DNA of 64,000 bases from Gari tellinella. Its lineage: Eukaryota > Mollusca > Bivalvia > Cardiida > Psammobiidae. The stretch spans positions 21,048,479 to 21,112,478 of the forward strand of contig OV277861.1 of NCBI GenBank assembly GCA_922989275.2, given 5' to 3'. The notes under the pieces were generated by a model. That model worked only from the letters and a program-made list of their open reading frames with translations. It did not search any database and was not told the DNA's origin. Of the stretch, positions 1 through 13,584 are shown piece by piece. The first letter of the stretch is position 1. Each line of letters starts with the position of its first letter. The translations under genes were made by a program, and so were the position numbers.

Positions 1-780
1 CCGGGACATGTCCCGGATTTGACATCACAAGCGGTGTTATTTAGGCAGTGTCCACAGGGTTTATGACATCGTTGCCCCCATTGGTCCTTTCTACACTCTG
101 CAATAAGATGAAATACATCGCATTGAGTCCGTTATGTTTATGTTGCTAATTGCTTTGCAGATATACATACGTAATTTATAACAGACTTGACCCCCCAAAA
201 ATACATTTTCACGCCTACCATTTACAGTGTTTTACTATCTAAACGCACCATTTTGTACAATGCGCTCTATAAATCCAGCACAAGTGACCATAAGTTGTAT
301 TTTTCTTTTATGTTATATGTATAACATAAATAAAACGGTTCAGTGCAAGATGTAGCTCCTTCAAAATTGAGTGTATAAAAATTATGATTCCCTACCACTC
401 TATTCTGAACCGGTTTCGCAGAGTGGAACGCTATATTGGTACATATCTTAGTAGACAAATGTGTGGGACATCAAACAGCCTGAAGGTTATGTTTATAGAT
501 ATTGTACAGAAGTTGCCGTTTCTACCATATGACATGAAAAGTGTTGCCATATTTGACGCCATTAAGGATTAGATTGTTATCATGCACTGCAATCTATCCC
601 GGCAGATTTATAAACACGGAATCAAAACATTATTTTGAACTATAATGTGCTTGATTTATTTATTGAGCAACATCTCTAAAATTTGAAAATGAAAAAGTAG
701 CTAGGATTTTCTGTATGTATATTTTTTTTATTCTAAATAATTTAAGAGATAATAAGACGAATATACATGTACAGTAATGA
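1..780. other. Intron-like DNA, nothing recognised
   Basis: AT-rich sequence downstream of exon 7 of the minus-strand gene, with no further phase-1 exon seen. Bases 1-16 form a perfect palindrome (CCGGGACATGTCCCGG). No repeat boundary is visible. It is presumably intron. Confidence 0.4.
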
Positions 781-786
781 ACTCAC

Positions 787-930
787 CCGTGTCACATCGG
801 TTGTGCTTTCCAGTCCATCTGTCCTTACAGCCGTACGGACACGTGCCATTTAGTCTGTATGGCCCCGTCGTTATGCTGTTACAGTGACAAGTGTCATTGC
901 AGTCCCAACCACAGAAACCAAGATCACATT
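787..930 (-). CDS. Exon 7: EGF-like module, gene continues off the window
   Basis: The 144-bp exon, phase 1-1, has acceptor AAATAG and an ideal donor GTGAGT (786-781). It starts ECDLGFCGWDCNDTCHC and carries eight cysteines with MEGF-like spacing, ending CKDRWTGKHNRCDT. It fuses in frame to the YG end of exon 6 (IYG-ECDLGF), a common FTP-to-EGF boundary. The 3' part of the gene lies beyond base 1. Confidence 0.8.
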
Positions 931-1621
931 CTATTTACCAAAACAATACAATGTACAGAGACAAGTAAGCATTATAAATTCAAAATATGATACAACACCG
1001 AAAACAAATCTTTTACAATTTAAGCTTTTTGGGTTAGATAATAGTAGTCATACTGTCTTAAATCTAACTTTCATACAATATTGGAGAAAAAATGTTGAAG
1101 CAAACGACGATATGGCGTTAAAGGGGTAAACAACTCATGCTATTGGCAATGACATTTTTAACACCTAATTCTAATGTGACAACCACTTTGACCGCTGGTT
1201 CAACGCTTATAAAGAGTATGCGTTGAGTCTGAGTTCGTTCTCAAGCAAATGCTTGAGAAGATTTCATACTCAACTCAAACACTTTATAATCTTGGACCCT
1301 GGTCTAAGTTAATTCAGTTAAACTGCCATAAATTGTGTAGAAGAATTGTTGAAACTCCAATTCGCAAGTGCCATGTCCTGAACATAATCTCTCATTAACA
1401 TTTACATAATTGCTGACTACTGATGTCGTCACATAATTATCTGCTCTTCCATATAGTGAACAATGTCACACTTTCAACCCTGTTCTCCACAGTAACGCAT
1501 TTTACGCCTTTGAATTATTCCTACACTGACGAAAATAGTTCCGATTTATACAGTCATGAATATGCGCCACAGGAAATAGTTTCTGTATCCTAGCAGACTA
1601 TAGCTCGAGGCAGCCTATTCG
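931..1621. other. Intron with fragment of a TTAA-type MITE
   Basis: No coding sequence is seen. Bases about 1500-1560 (TTTACGCCTTTGAATT ... ATACAGTCATGAATAT) match the left part of the TTAA elements at 36239-36470 and 48640-48727, so this is an older MITE fragment next to the Penelope-like element. Confidence 0.5.
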
Positions 1622-3222
1622 TAAAGCATGATTAGCCTTATGACGCATCCTGATTTACTTTTACGTCTTCAAAACTATATAAAGGTATATATGGGATTAG
1701 TAGCGCTTTTGAGTAAGGGACCTAAATTTAGATTACCTGCCTTAATTGATTTTGATACTTGCCGCAATCATATTTCCGAAGCTTTGAATAATTATAGTAC
1801 CAACTGGTGCCGAAGAGAACATGCTGAAAACGACGCTCTTTCAAAATGGAAAGAATTAATTTTTGATATTATCGATACTCGGATTTCGTTTTATTTATCC
1901 AATAACCATCTTTTACCACCTAAACCTAAATTTAACATTCGTCACTTAAAGAAGGGCATATAAGACTTTCATTCCAAGTATGTACTCGTTCCTGCAGAGA
2001 AAGCATCCACTAGTGTGATAATTGTATGACGATTACAGTATGTTGATACTTTAAACCAGGAACTTGTGAATACCAATTCCTGTACATCAACCAATTTAAC
2101 GGAGCGTAATGTAGTATCTGATCATCTTGATACATGTGAACAATTAAAAGCTGATGTCAACATTTCATGTCACAAACTTCCAACAATGTACTGGATAACA
2201 AAACTCCACAAAACACCATATAAGTCCCGTTTTATTGCTAATTCAAGTGCATGTACTAAGCTTTCCAAACTTTTGACATCGTCTTTAATTAAAATCAAAG
2301 AACATATTCAAAGGTATTGTACAAGACTTACGAAAATTCTGGACTTAATCTGTTTTAGTCTATCAAATACTCGAATGAAATTTTGACGAAGCTAGAACTT
2401 ATTAAAAAGACTTTTTCCAGAGAAAGGAAATTATTTCTGGCGTGTAATACTGATCGTGCATTTTTTACAAATGACACGGTTAAGCATTACACTATGTGGA
2501 CTTGCACCGATGTCTGTAAAGCACTATCATTTCTTCTGGATAATATTTATGTACGTTTAGGGAGTACCATATACCGCCAAGTGATTGGTATCCCTATGGG
2601 TACAAACTGCGCGCCCCTTATCGCAGACCTATTTTTGTACTGTTATGAGAGGGACTTTATGCTAAGTCTAAAACCTGATACACAGGCAGATATGATCGAA
2701 GCCTTTAACGATACATCGCGCTTTCTAGATGATATTTTTAATATAGACAACCCATTTTTTGATACATTCTTTCCTTTTATTTACCCAAAAGAACTACGCC
2801 TTAATAAAACAAACGAGTCAAAATTGTCGGCACCATTTATAGATTTGAATCTTTTAATAAATAACGAAATTGTTTCTCCTAAGATTTACGATAAACGAGA
2901 TGATTTTGATTTTAGTATTGTAAATTATCCTCATATTGATTGCGATGTTCCCCGTTCTACTTTTTACGGGGTTTATATTTCACAACTTTTATGGTGATGT
3001 GATTTACAGACTTCGTAAGATTCTTGGACATATGCATTTTCAAAACCTGTTTGTGAAACGTATTAGATTTTTCCTCAAAAAAGATTATGATCCAACTATA
3101 TTGCTACGCACTTCACGTTTGGTTATCGATCAATCTAAAATTGATAACCATGCTTTCCTCTTTGATTGTGCGACGACAGACAGGGCTTAGTACTACATGA
3201 TGATGTATCTCTAAAGCCGTCC
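1622..3222 (+). pseudogene. Penelope-like retroelement reverse transcriptase, broken
   Basis: Four conceptual pieces in different frames (1628-1963, 2066-2386, 2383-2997, 2998-3190) resemble the Penelope-type RT ORF often annotated in bivalves. Visible landmarks are LPTMYWITKLHK and RFIANSSACT (fingers), YRQVIGIPMGTNCAPLIADLF, and FLDDIFNID (the catalytic DD box). After these come IYDKRDDF and VPRSTFYGVYISQL. It is dead: stops occur near 1963 and 2386. The segment between about 2300 and 2400 that should carry motif A (first catalytic Asp) is missing, and a further deletion joins GVYISQL to FYGDVIYRLRKI. A 932-bp TTAA element splits it at 3223. The family call rests on remembered motifs; a GIY-YIG endonuclease is not seen. 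Confidence 0.7.
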
Positions 3223-3226
3223 TTAA

Positions 3227-4158
3227 GGGTGTATCAATGTCACGAATTTAAGAAATTTTCAAGTATATGAAAACACTTTATGATGGTTTTGTAATGAAGA
3301 GCTATTTAAGATGAATGAAAAAATAGAAAAAGTGTACATTTTGGTGAACAACAGTTGGCTCTATGGCCATGTAAAATTTACCCCACCCACTTTCTCTTAA
3401 TTTGTCCTTTTCAAACAGCCCTCTTCAATAAAATCCATTTTAAATGAAAACAAATATGATAATTTGGTTTTGTGTTATTTATTTCTTATCTATGGTAGTA
3501 TTTCTTTATACAAAAACTAATTTAAGAGAAAACAGGCACCAAATGTGAAATTTATAAAGCTCTAAATATCATCGATATGGTATTTTTTTGTAAATTTAGT
3601 TAGGGGAGATAACTCTTTTTACTTTAATAACTCAAAATTTTCAACACTGACCTTTCAATTTCTTTTCATATTTTGAACTGCCTTAGCATTGACTTTCATT
3701 TGGTAGAAAATAAGAAAAAGTTTAATACTAGAACTATTTCAAACTTTTTTACTTTTTTTTTTCATAAAATAAAAAATCTTATAAAATCATGCCCTATAAA
3801 AAGCATATTTTTGATATTCGAGGATCCATATTGTTCAAACCTAGTGCCTGCTTTGTCTAAATTTGGTTTCTATATATGAAAACACCACCATAGACATGAA
3901 ATAAATAATGAAAACCCAAATTACCATGTTTGTTTTGTTTTGAAATAGTTTACTGAAGCTTGTACTCTGAATGGGTAAACTTTGAGAGAAAAGTCCAAAT
4001 TTGACATACCTTTTTCAAATCGCTGTAGCTAAAAAAAGGACACCACCATATATTTTTCTTTCCATTTTGTCATTCATCATAAATAGCTCTTCCAAAAAAT
4101 CAATGATAGAAAAAAAGTTTGATACTTTGAAAAAATCGCTTATGGGTTGGATATACCC
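3227..4158. mobile_element. 932-bp TTAA-flanked non-autonomous element inside the Penelope-like copy
   Basis: It is flanked by TTAA on both sides (3223-3226 and 4159-4162) with ends GGGTGTATCAA... and ...GGATATACCC in inverted orientation. TTAA duplication is the piggyBac-type signature. Removing it joins the retroelement reading KPS to LTGRVMSDV, so the boundaries are well supported. There is no transposase ORF. Part of the interior (about 3600-4020) recurs at 38990-39270. Confidence 0.75.
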
Positions 4159-4162
4159 TTAA

Positions 4163-4690
4163 CCGGGAGAGTTATGTCGGATGTTCGTGCTTTGTTTTTT
4201 CTCTCCCTCTCTGTCGTACCCTGAACCTATCCATGTCTTACAGTTACTCATGACTACAGACTTGTCGCTTGAGTACAATTTGACCGTTGCCATGGGTTAT
4301 TTTTAACACGGGTTTGAATGTTTAATTCTTTCCCGTGTTACTAGTAATCTTGTCATATAATTTTTGTTAGAAGTTTTACATGTATTTACTTACTGTGTTG
4401 GCGGTCTTTTTGATTGTAAGGTTGTGGAACGAACAGGGTTTATATTTTATGTACACTGTTCTTCTTTATAGGTGAATATAGGAGATAAGAGTGAGGTTGG
4501 GCGCCCCTAAACCCAGGTTTAACCCCAGTGGTTGTTGATAATTAATTTATAATTAATTATTCATTGCTACTGACCGTACCAAGGAGGGCTCCTATATTCA
4601 CCTTGCTTTATGTTTGTCTTGCGTGTTGTTTTCTATTTAGTGTGTAGATGCATGTGTGTGTGTGTGTGGGTGTGGGTGTGTGTGTGTGTG
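4163..4690 (+). mobile_element. 3' end and terminal region of the Penelope-like element
   Basis: It continues the interrupted retroelement (reading RVMSDVRALFFLSLSVV) and then 3' untranslated sequence. Bases 4563-4650 (TGCTACTGACCGTACCAAGG ... ATTTAGTGTGTAGATG) recur at 20738-20823, and this terminal block ends in a short native TG tract. Related terminal sequence is found in antisense at 17117-17408. Confidence 0.6.
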
Positions 4691-6142
<1,452 letters not shown>

Positions 6143-6192
6143 GTGTGTGTGTGTGTTGTGTGTGTTGTGTGTGTTGTGTGTGTATGTGTGTG

Positions 6193-6676
6193 TTCTGCAG
6201 ACACTCTGGATGCATGATTAGGCAATGTTGGTTGTTTAAACCGTTCGCTCTCAATGACGCTTAAAAGCGTGTTTGTAAACAGTTTAGATCCTAATCAGAC
6301 GCCGCGAAATGCGACGTTTGTTCAGGACCCAAACTGGTTGACACTCGGTTTTTATACTGCTTTATCTTTTAACTTTGAAACGACATTGCAGACAACAAAA
6401 CTGAAACAGGCGACAATGAAATGGTGAAAAAATTAACAGTTAAAGTGTTTAGACATGTTGAAAATTAACGCCAACAGCCGTTCTAATGCTTAAAGCCCTC
6501 GGTAGATGGTTGAGTAGATGGGTCTTACATGGATGGACTGATTGGTCGGTGGGTAGATAGATGAGTGGATGGATTGAAAAATTGTCTGAGGGGGTGACAA
6601 ACAAACCTACAAAAACAGACAGACATACATGCATATAATCAGAAACGCGTGCATGCAGAATACGCAGAAAACACAC
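6193..6676. repeat. Decayed TTAA-type MITE with hairpin core
   Basis: About 6238-6440 shows TTCGCTCTCAATGACGC, a worn GACGCCGCG...CGACG hairpin (about 6274-6342) and TGAAATGGTGAAAAAATTAA, the arrangement of the 30114-30353 family. About 6495-6585 is GGAT/GATGG-rich. No coding sequence is seen apart from the adjoining exon 6. Confidence 0.5.
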
Positions 6677-6880
6677 CTCCATATATTTCCACTTCACATA
6701 GTGTCATAGCATCTTTTTTGTTGTGTCGTTCTATCCTAAGACTTTCGCAGGGCTTTGGTTTAGTTGTTTCAATCAGCTTCGGTAAATAACTTTCTATATC
6801 CTGATTTGATGTATCGCTGTATATGGTTTCTCGGGCTGAACTGTTATAGATTGTTAGTACTTGTATTCCTTGAATTTGTC
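6677..6880 (-). CDS. Exon 6: FTP domain 2, C-terminal half
   Basis: The 204-bp exon, phase 1-1, has acceptor ATTTCAG and donor GTGTGT. It encodes GIQVLTIYNSS, then CESLRIERHNKKDAMTLC and ends in LCEVEIYG, the C-terminal signature of FTP domains. It joins exon 5 in frame across about 6.7 kb of intron that contains the foldback element. Confidence 0.8.
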
Positions 6881-8950
6881 CTGAAATATATAGAAAAAAC
6901 AAACTGTGTCACAATAAGTGAAAGGTACTTAAACAAGATAATTGACATCGGAATGCGTTTTGTTCGTATATACAGACCTGTAAATATACTCATATACAAT
7001 TTTCGAAACAGGCATGCGACTCTGTAATCTCCAGATGCATTCGCACACCAAACTGTGCATATCTACCTGAAATTGTTCACCTGTCCTGTTTTTATCTATA
7101 TTTTAACAAACTACTTTCTTATCTTTTAAACACTCCTTTTATATTTTCTTATTAATTTTCTCGGCAGTTGACGCTCGTCAAAGTCTAGGTCCCCACAAGG
7201 GGTTTGACTAAAATGAAGATAGATAGATAGAATTGTGAAAAAATATCGATGGCTCAGCGCAAAGCAATGGTATCATAAGTGGTATAGTCCTGTACCTGTC
7301 CTGAAGACCCGTTTGCAAAATGGTGTTGAGAGAGTTTCTCACTTGATGTGAGTTAACGAGACCATAGACATCACAAATCACCGAGGTGCTTGTCTGCCAC
7401 ACTGTCACGTTTCCCACAATATCCAAATCCAATATGGCCGCCGCCAGCCATTTTGGAAAAGCTAACTTTTTTTGTTTTTTGGAGAATAAATAAGTGTAAT
7501 ACCTCTAAATTGCTTGTTTTTTGGTGTGGAACTCATTTCTGATGCCCTTTGTGCAATCTGGGGTGTCTTTGATTTGGAAAGGTCAAATTTCACATTAGCC
7601 AAATCCAAAATGGCCGCCGCCAACCATGTTGGAAAAGCTTTTTTCGTTGTTTTTTTAAGAAAAATCAAATCAAATACTTCTAAATTGATTATTTTTTAGA
7701 GTATAATTCACTTCTGATGTCCTTTGTGCAATATGGGATGTCTTTGATTTGGAAAGATAAAGTTCCGCGATAGCAAAATCCAATATGGCCGCCGCAAGCC
7801 ATTTTAAAAAAGCTAACTTTTTTCCTTTTTTGGAGAATAAACCAATGTAATACCTCTCAATTGATAATTTGTGGTTGTTGAACTCATTTCTGATGCCTCT
7901 TTTGCAATCTGGGATGTATTTGATTCGGAAAGGTCAAGTTTCACAATCGCCAAATCCAATATGGCCGCCGCAAGCCATGTTAAAAAAGCTAATTTTGTTT
8001 CTTTTTTGGAGAATAAACCAATGTAATACCTCTCAATTGATAATTTTTGGGTGTTGAACTCATTTCTGATGCCTTTTGTGCAATCTGGAATGTCTTTGAT
8101 TGGAAAGATCAAGTTCCACAAACACCAAATCCAATATGGCCGCCGCAAGCCATGTTAAAACGCTAATTTTGTTTCTTTTTTGGAGAATAAACCAATGTAA
8201 TACCTCTCAATTGATAACGTTTGGGTGTTGAACTCATTTCTGAGGCCTTTTGTGCAATCTTGGATGTATTTGATTCGGAAAGGTCAAGTTTCACAATAGC
8301 CAAATCAATATGGCCGCCGCAAACCATGTTGAAAAAGCTAATTTTGTTGTTTTTTTGGACAAAAATCAAATGCTATACTTCTTAATTGATTATTTTTTAG
8401 AGTAGAACTCATTTCTGATGCCCTTTGTGCAATCTAGGGTGTCTTTGCTTTGGAAAGATCAAGTTCCAAAAGAAGCAAAATCCAATATGGCCGCCGCAAC
8501 CATGTTGAAAAAGCTATTTGTTTTCTTTTTTGGAGAATTATCAAATGTAATACCTCTAAATTAATAATATTTTGGTGTGGCACTTATTTCTGAGGCCCTT
8601 TGTGCAATCTTGGGTGTTTTTGATTCAGAAAGGTCAAGTTCCACAATAGCAAAATCCAATATGGCAGCCGCAAACCACGATGGAAAAGCTAATTTAAAAA
8701 AATAATAATTAAGAAAGATCAAATATACATGTAATACATGTATATCTTAATTGGTTATTGCTTGTGTTTAACTCATTTCCTCTTTGAGGTCCTTTGTTCA
8801 ATATGTAGAGTCATTGGTTTGTAAGGTCAAGTTCAATGTCTTTTTGATACATTAACGACCTTTGGCTTAGCTTGAACAGCAGTAGTCAGTATGTAAACAA
8901 GATGTAAGTAAATGGCAACTCTCTGACATTAGACAGAGAAAACACGACAG

Positions 8951-9018
8951 TGAGCGGGACTCAATCCTACGTCCTGAGGTAAGAGGCTTTTATCCTAACC
9001 ACTAAGACTACCACAGGC
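8951..9018 (-). other. tRNA-like (Pol III box A/B) segment, left arm
   Basis: Reading the minus strand gives TAGTCTTAGTGGTTAGGA (box A-like) and GGATTGAGTCC (box B-like, consensus GGTTCGANTCC) about 30 bp apart. Stem pairing is poor, so it is a tRNA-derived SINE-like remnant, not a tRNA gene. Confidence 0.5.
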
Positions 9019-9171
9019 CCATGGACAGACGGTAGGGCCGGGGCAGAATATATAACACCTTGTTCCATATGCATGGAAAGATACATCAATAAAGCATCAA
9101 CAATTGATTAGATACACATGTAGTTCCAAAGTCATTTCGTGCCGGGTTTTCACAGGGTGAAGAAACTGAAG

Positions 9172-9498
9172 ACAGACATGCAACAAAAGTGTCGGTTCAT
9201 CAATTTTTATTCATGATATGCCAGGTTTTGTCGAGATAGGGTGAGAATATACTGACAATCAGTTGTATCCCTTTTCTCTATTTATCCCTTCTGACGATTT
9301 TTCCCCTCAAAATCAATCGTGTCTGATCCTAGTGGTAAGGAGTACATTGGTACTCTGCTGCCGTAAAAGTGCCTTAAGCCTTTACCATAGAGTCTGCTCA
9401 CATTGTATTAGTGTACAGAGACGTGTGATACTCGTTGATGTCTTTGCTGTGCTGCAGAGGTACTTTTTGCAACACATTTTGTCATGGAAAACTGGACA
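9172..9498. other. Spacer of the foldback element
   Basis: A 327-bp unique centre between the arms. The short frames here show no recognisable domain. Confidence 0.5.
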
Positions 9499-9656
9499 CT
9501 TCAGTTTCTTCACCCTGTGAAAACCCGGCACGAAATGACTTTGGAACTACATGTGTATCTAATCAATTGATTGTTGATGCTTTATTGATGTATCTTTCTA
9601 TGCATGTGGAACAAGGTGTTATATATTCTGCCCCGGCCCTACCGTCTGTCCATGGG

Positions 9657-9723
9657 CCTGTGGTAGTCTTAGTGGTTAGGATAAAAGCCTCTTACCTCAG
9701 GACGTAGGATTGAGTCCCGCTCA
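9657..9723 (+). other. tRNA-like (Pol III box A/B) segment, right arm
   Basis: The inverted partner of 8951-9018, with the same box A-like and box B-like motifs, so the foldback would hold two convergent-to-divergent Pol III-type promoters facing away from its centre. Confidence 0.5.
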
Positions 9724-11378
9724 CTGTCGTGTGTTCTATGTCTAATGTCAGAGAGTTGCCATTTACTTACATCTTGTTTACATACTGACTACTGCTGTTC
9801 AAGCTAAGCCAAAGGTCGTTAATGTATCAAAAAGACATTTCACTTGACCTTTTCAAACCAATGACTCTCCATATTGAACAAAGGACCTCAGAGAGGAAAT
9901 GAGTTAAACACAAGCAATAACCAATTAAGATATACATGTATTACATGTATAATTGATCTTTCTTAATTATTATTTTTTTAAATTAGCTTTTCCATCGTGG
10001 TTTGCGGCTGCCATATTGGATTTTGCTATTGTGGAATTTGACCTTTCTGAATCAAAAACACCCAAGATTGCACAAAGGGCCTCAGAAATAAGTGCCACAC
10101 CAAAATATTATTAATTTAGAGATATTACATTTGATAATTCTCCAAAAAAGAAAACAAATAGCTTTTTCAACATGGTTGCGGCGGCCATATTGGATTTTGC
10201 TTCTTTTGGAACTTGATCTTTCCTAAGCAAAGACACCCTAGATTGCACAAAGGGCATCAGAAATGAGTTCTACTCTAAAAAATAATCAACTTAGAAGTAT
10301 AGCATTTGATTTTTGTCCAAAAAACAACAAAATTAGCTTTTTCAACATGGTTTGCGGCGGCCATATTGGATTTGGCTATTGTGAAACTTGACCTTTCCGA
10401 ATCAAAACATCCCAGATAGTAGAAAAGGCTTCAAAAATGAGTTCAACACCCAAATATTATCAATTGAGAGGTATTACATTGGTTTATTCTCCAAAAAAGA
10501 AACAAAATTAACTTTTTTAACATGGCTTGCGGCGGCCATATTGGATTTGGCTATTGTTGAACTTGATCTTTCCAAATCAAAGACATCCCAGATTACACAA
10601 AAGGCCTCAGAAATGAGTTCAACACCCAAAAATTATCAGTTGAGAGGTATTACATTGGTTTATTCTCCAAAAAAGAAACAAAATTAGCTTTTTTAACATG
10701 GCTTGCGGCGGCCATATTGGATTTGGCGATTGTGAAACTTGACCTTTCCGAATCAAATACATCCCAGATTGCAAAAAAAGCATCAGAAATGAGTTCAACA
10801 CCCAAAAAATTATCAATTGAGAGGTATTACATTGGTTTATTCTCCAAAAAAGGAAAAAAGTTAGCTTTTTTAACATGGCTTGCGGCGGCCATATTGGATT
10901 TTGCTATCGCGGAACTTGATCTTTCCAAATCAAAGACATCCCAGATTGCACAAAGGACATCAGAAGTGAATTATACTCTAAAAAATAATCAATTTAGAAG
11001 TATTATATTTGATTTTTCTTAAAAAAACAACGAAAAAAGCTTTTCCAACATGGTTGGCGGCGGCCATTTTGGATTTTGCTAATGTGAAATTTGACCTTTC
11101 CAAATCAAAGACACCCCAGATTGCACAAAGCGCATCAGAAATGAGTTCCACACCAAAAAACAATCAATTTAGAGGTATTACACTTATTTATTCTCCAAAA
11201 AACAAAAAAGTTAGCTTTTCCAAAATGGCTGGCGGCTGCCATATTGGATTTGGATATTATGGGAAACGTGACAGTGTGGCAGACAAGCACCTCGGTGATT
11301 TGTGATGTCTATGGTCTCGTTAACTCACATCAAGTGAGAAACTCTCTCAACACCATTTTGCAAACGGGTCTAGAGGCC

Positions 11379-12861
11379 TAGTCCTGGATTAGTATCTAGT
11401 TTATAGATCCAAAACTGTATTTGATATCCTGGTTTCATTAGATAAATCACGAGCTGATTTTCTAATTTATCGTCCATTTCTTGTATATTGTTTGTAAAAT
11501 AAATTAATAATAAACACTAATGCACAAATACACCTATCACGCTACTGATAAAAGTCGGAAGGTTAGAATCGTTGTTAAATTAAAAATACATTAAGTAAAT
11601 AGTTAAATATTTCGATAAGAATAATACAGTCCGCATTTGAAATTAAATTATTTTTCATCGCCCGTTTAATACATTCCATAGTCGATACAACTAATTTATG
11701 TGTGAGAATATCCTTGTCAGGAATGTCATAAGGAGCTGTCTGGTGCTATCTGTTCCGGGACTACTGTGTTTAACAACTGGAATAGCATAGAACTGATTGT
11801 ACACGTTTCCAGAGTTAGGACAGGCAACTGTTTGAGCCGGAATTTCGACAACATGATCAAAATATAATTATTAATTACCATATGTGCGTTTTGTTAAGAT
11901 ATTAGTACGTAAAACTTATTTTAGAGGGTGCTATTGTATAAACATATAAGTATTTAAAACCTATTTTACATGGTGTTTCGGCATTTCGAGTGTTTTCGGC
12001 ATTTTTCAATTATCGCTGAAGTCGCCGATATTAGTCAACAAAAGAATCTTTATTAGCGGGATTTCGCTCAATAAGCTTGAAAGATACTTATACTCGTAAT
12101 TTGCCATATCTATGCCAATAAATATATTATTAGTATAAAAGTTGCCTTCTAAATGGTGCTTTTGGAGTGTGCGTTTAATTAAAATACCAGTACATAAAAC
12201 TTCAGAGGGTGTTTCCGGGTGATTTAGTTATCTTATACATGTATGGTGTTTTCGGTTGGTTTCGTAGGTTAAGGAAGGTCTGTATTTTTCATATCGTCGC
12301 CGATTGTTAGCCAACAAAAGCAACTTTTTGTGCCATAATGTCGATTATTAGTTCAAAATAGAGTGATTAATGAGTATAGATGATTTTAATGTGATATTAG
12401 TACATAAAAGATACTTTATATGGAGTTTTCAATGTATTTTCATAATATATGACGGAACGGCATTTTCATACTGTCCCTACTTTAAGTCAATAAAAGCATT
12501 TTTATCGAAAAAAGGCGATTATTAATTCATTATAGACTAATAGATTGATATATATGCTTTTGTGTACGTAATCAGTACATAAAACCTTTTTTCTACGGTG
12601 TTTTCGGTACTTCATAGTGTTTTCTCGAAAACACGGTGTTTTCGGCAGCTCGGGTCACTGATTCCCTAAAGCAAATATTAAGTGCTTGTGTGACGGCCGC
12701 AAAAAGTAAATACTATGACATGTTCACACGTCTGTACTATGTTCAAATTTCAAGGACATGATAGCGACCTTTAGCAACTCAAACGAGCAAATTAAGAACC
12801 ACCGCAAACGTATAAAGTTTTGTCATTCGTAATTTATCTTTAAGAGAGTCTCAAATAAAAC
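11379..12861. repeat. AT-rich intron with degenerate ~200-280-bp tandem repeat
   Basis: About 11890-12660 repeats a worn unit with AGTACATAAAAC (about 11905, 12190, 12409, 12576), GGTGTTTTCGG and GTCAACAAAAG/GTCAATAAAAG (about 12032, 12308, 12486). The rest holds nothing recognisable. Confidence 0.5.
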
Positions 12862-13071
12862 TACAGTAAAACCTCGCTATTACGACCACTAAATTATGTT
12901 AATTATTATGGTGTTTACGATAGGTGACCGCTTAAAGCAAGGTGCCAATGAAACAGAAAGCTCCTGTAGGAGCTTTCTGTTTCACTGTAACCTTGCTTTA
13001 AGCTGTCACCTGTCTATTATACACTCAATTAGCCTTCGTTTTAGTGGTCGTAATAGCGAGGTTTTACTGTA
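12862..13071. mobile_element. TA-type MITE, family A (copy 1)
   Basis: A 210-bp element with inverted ends TACAGTAAAACCTCGCTATT and its complement, flanked by TA, with an AACAGAAAGCTCCTG/CAGGAGCTTTCTGTT hairpin in the centre. Other copies: 22350-22551, 29216-29670, 40487-40694. TA target and CAGT ends suggest mobilisation by a Tc1/mariner-type transposase (inference). Confidence 0.85.
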
Positions 13072-13584
13072 TTCACAAACTACTAATATTATATTAGGAT
13101 ATATTTCAATGCAAATGTTGTATGCTATTCCAATTTTAGCGATCTATTTCTTCTATTCAATGGTTACATAGAAGTTGGCATGACTTTCCATTATGCATGT
13201 ATCCCTTTTACAACGACGTTGTTTGTATTGAATTGGATTTATTGTTTTACCAAATTTATAAAACATTCGAATTAGTGTCGAGCGATCAATCACACACGGA
13301 AATATTGCAAAGGCGTTTTCTTTTAATGTGCTTAATGCTAGTTTTAGTGAACTCAGAACAATCATATTATGATTTCGTTTAGAGTTCCTTTTATCGCATG
13401 CAGTTAATTCGTAAATATATATCAAGTGTCAGCACAATGTCTCATCGACGGTTTTCATACAATTCAAGGCTATCATGCAATAGTATACTTTAAAAGATAT
13501 TGGATGTTTGAATGTATACTATCTTTCAATTAAAGAGCAGACACTATCCTAATGTACATACATCTTGAATTAAAAACCATTTAC

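Larger units (their letters stand above)
7293..11378. mobile_element. Foldback-like element: 1.87-kb inverted arms made of tandem ~176-bp units
   Basis: The left arm 7306-9171 and right arm 9499-11370 are inverted copies separated by a 327-bp spacer. Each arm starts with an outer GACCCGTTTGC segment, then holds about eight tandem units of about 176 bp. Units are anchored by AATATGGCCGCCGCAA.CC at about 7431, 7606, 7783, 7960, 8131, 8309, 8483 and 8658, mirrored on the right. The inner arm ends carry a tRNA-like stretch. An 8-bp direct repeat TAGTCCTG (7285-7292 and 11379-11386) is a candidate target duplication. Long arms of internal tandem repeats around a short unique centre are typical of foldback elements. 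No transposase is present. Open frames inside the units are repeat artefacts. Confidence 0.75.

Noticed and set aside
1..16. Palindrome CCGGGACATGTCCCGG as a p53-type response element
   Set aside because: Only a half-site pattern match at the window edge, no supporting context.
7208..11305. Many 60-110-codon frames in the foldback element
   Set aside because: Same peptide repeats in each 176-bp unit on both strands; no start context or known domain.
13153..13425. 90-codon minus-strand frame near exon 5
   Set aside because: No splice-compatible boundaries, no domain, AT-rich composition like the intron.
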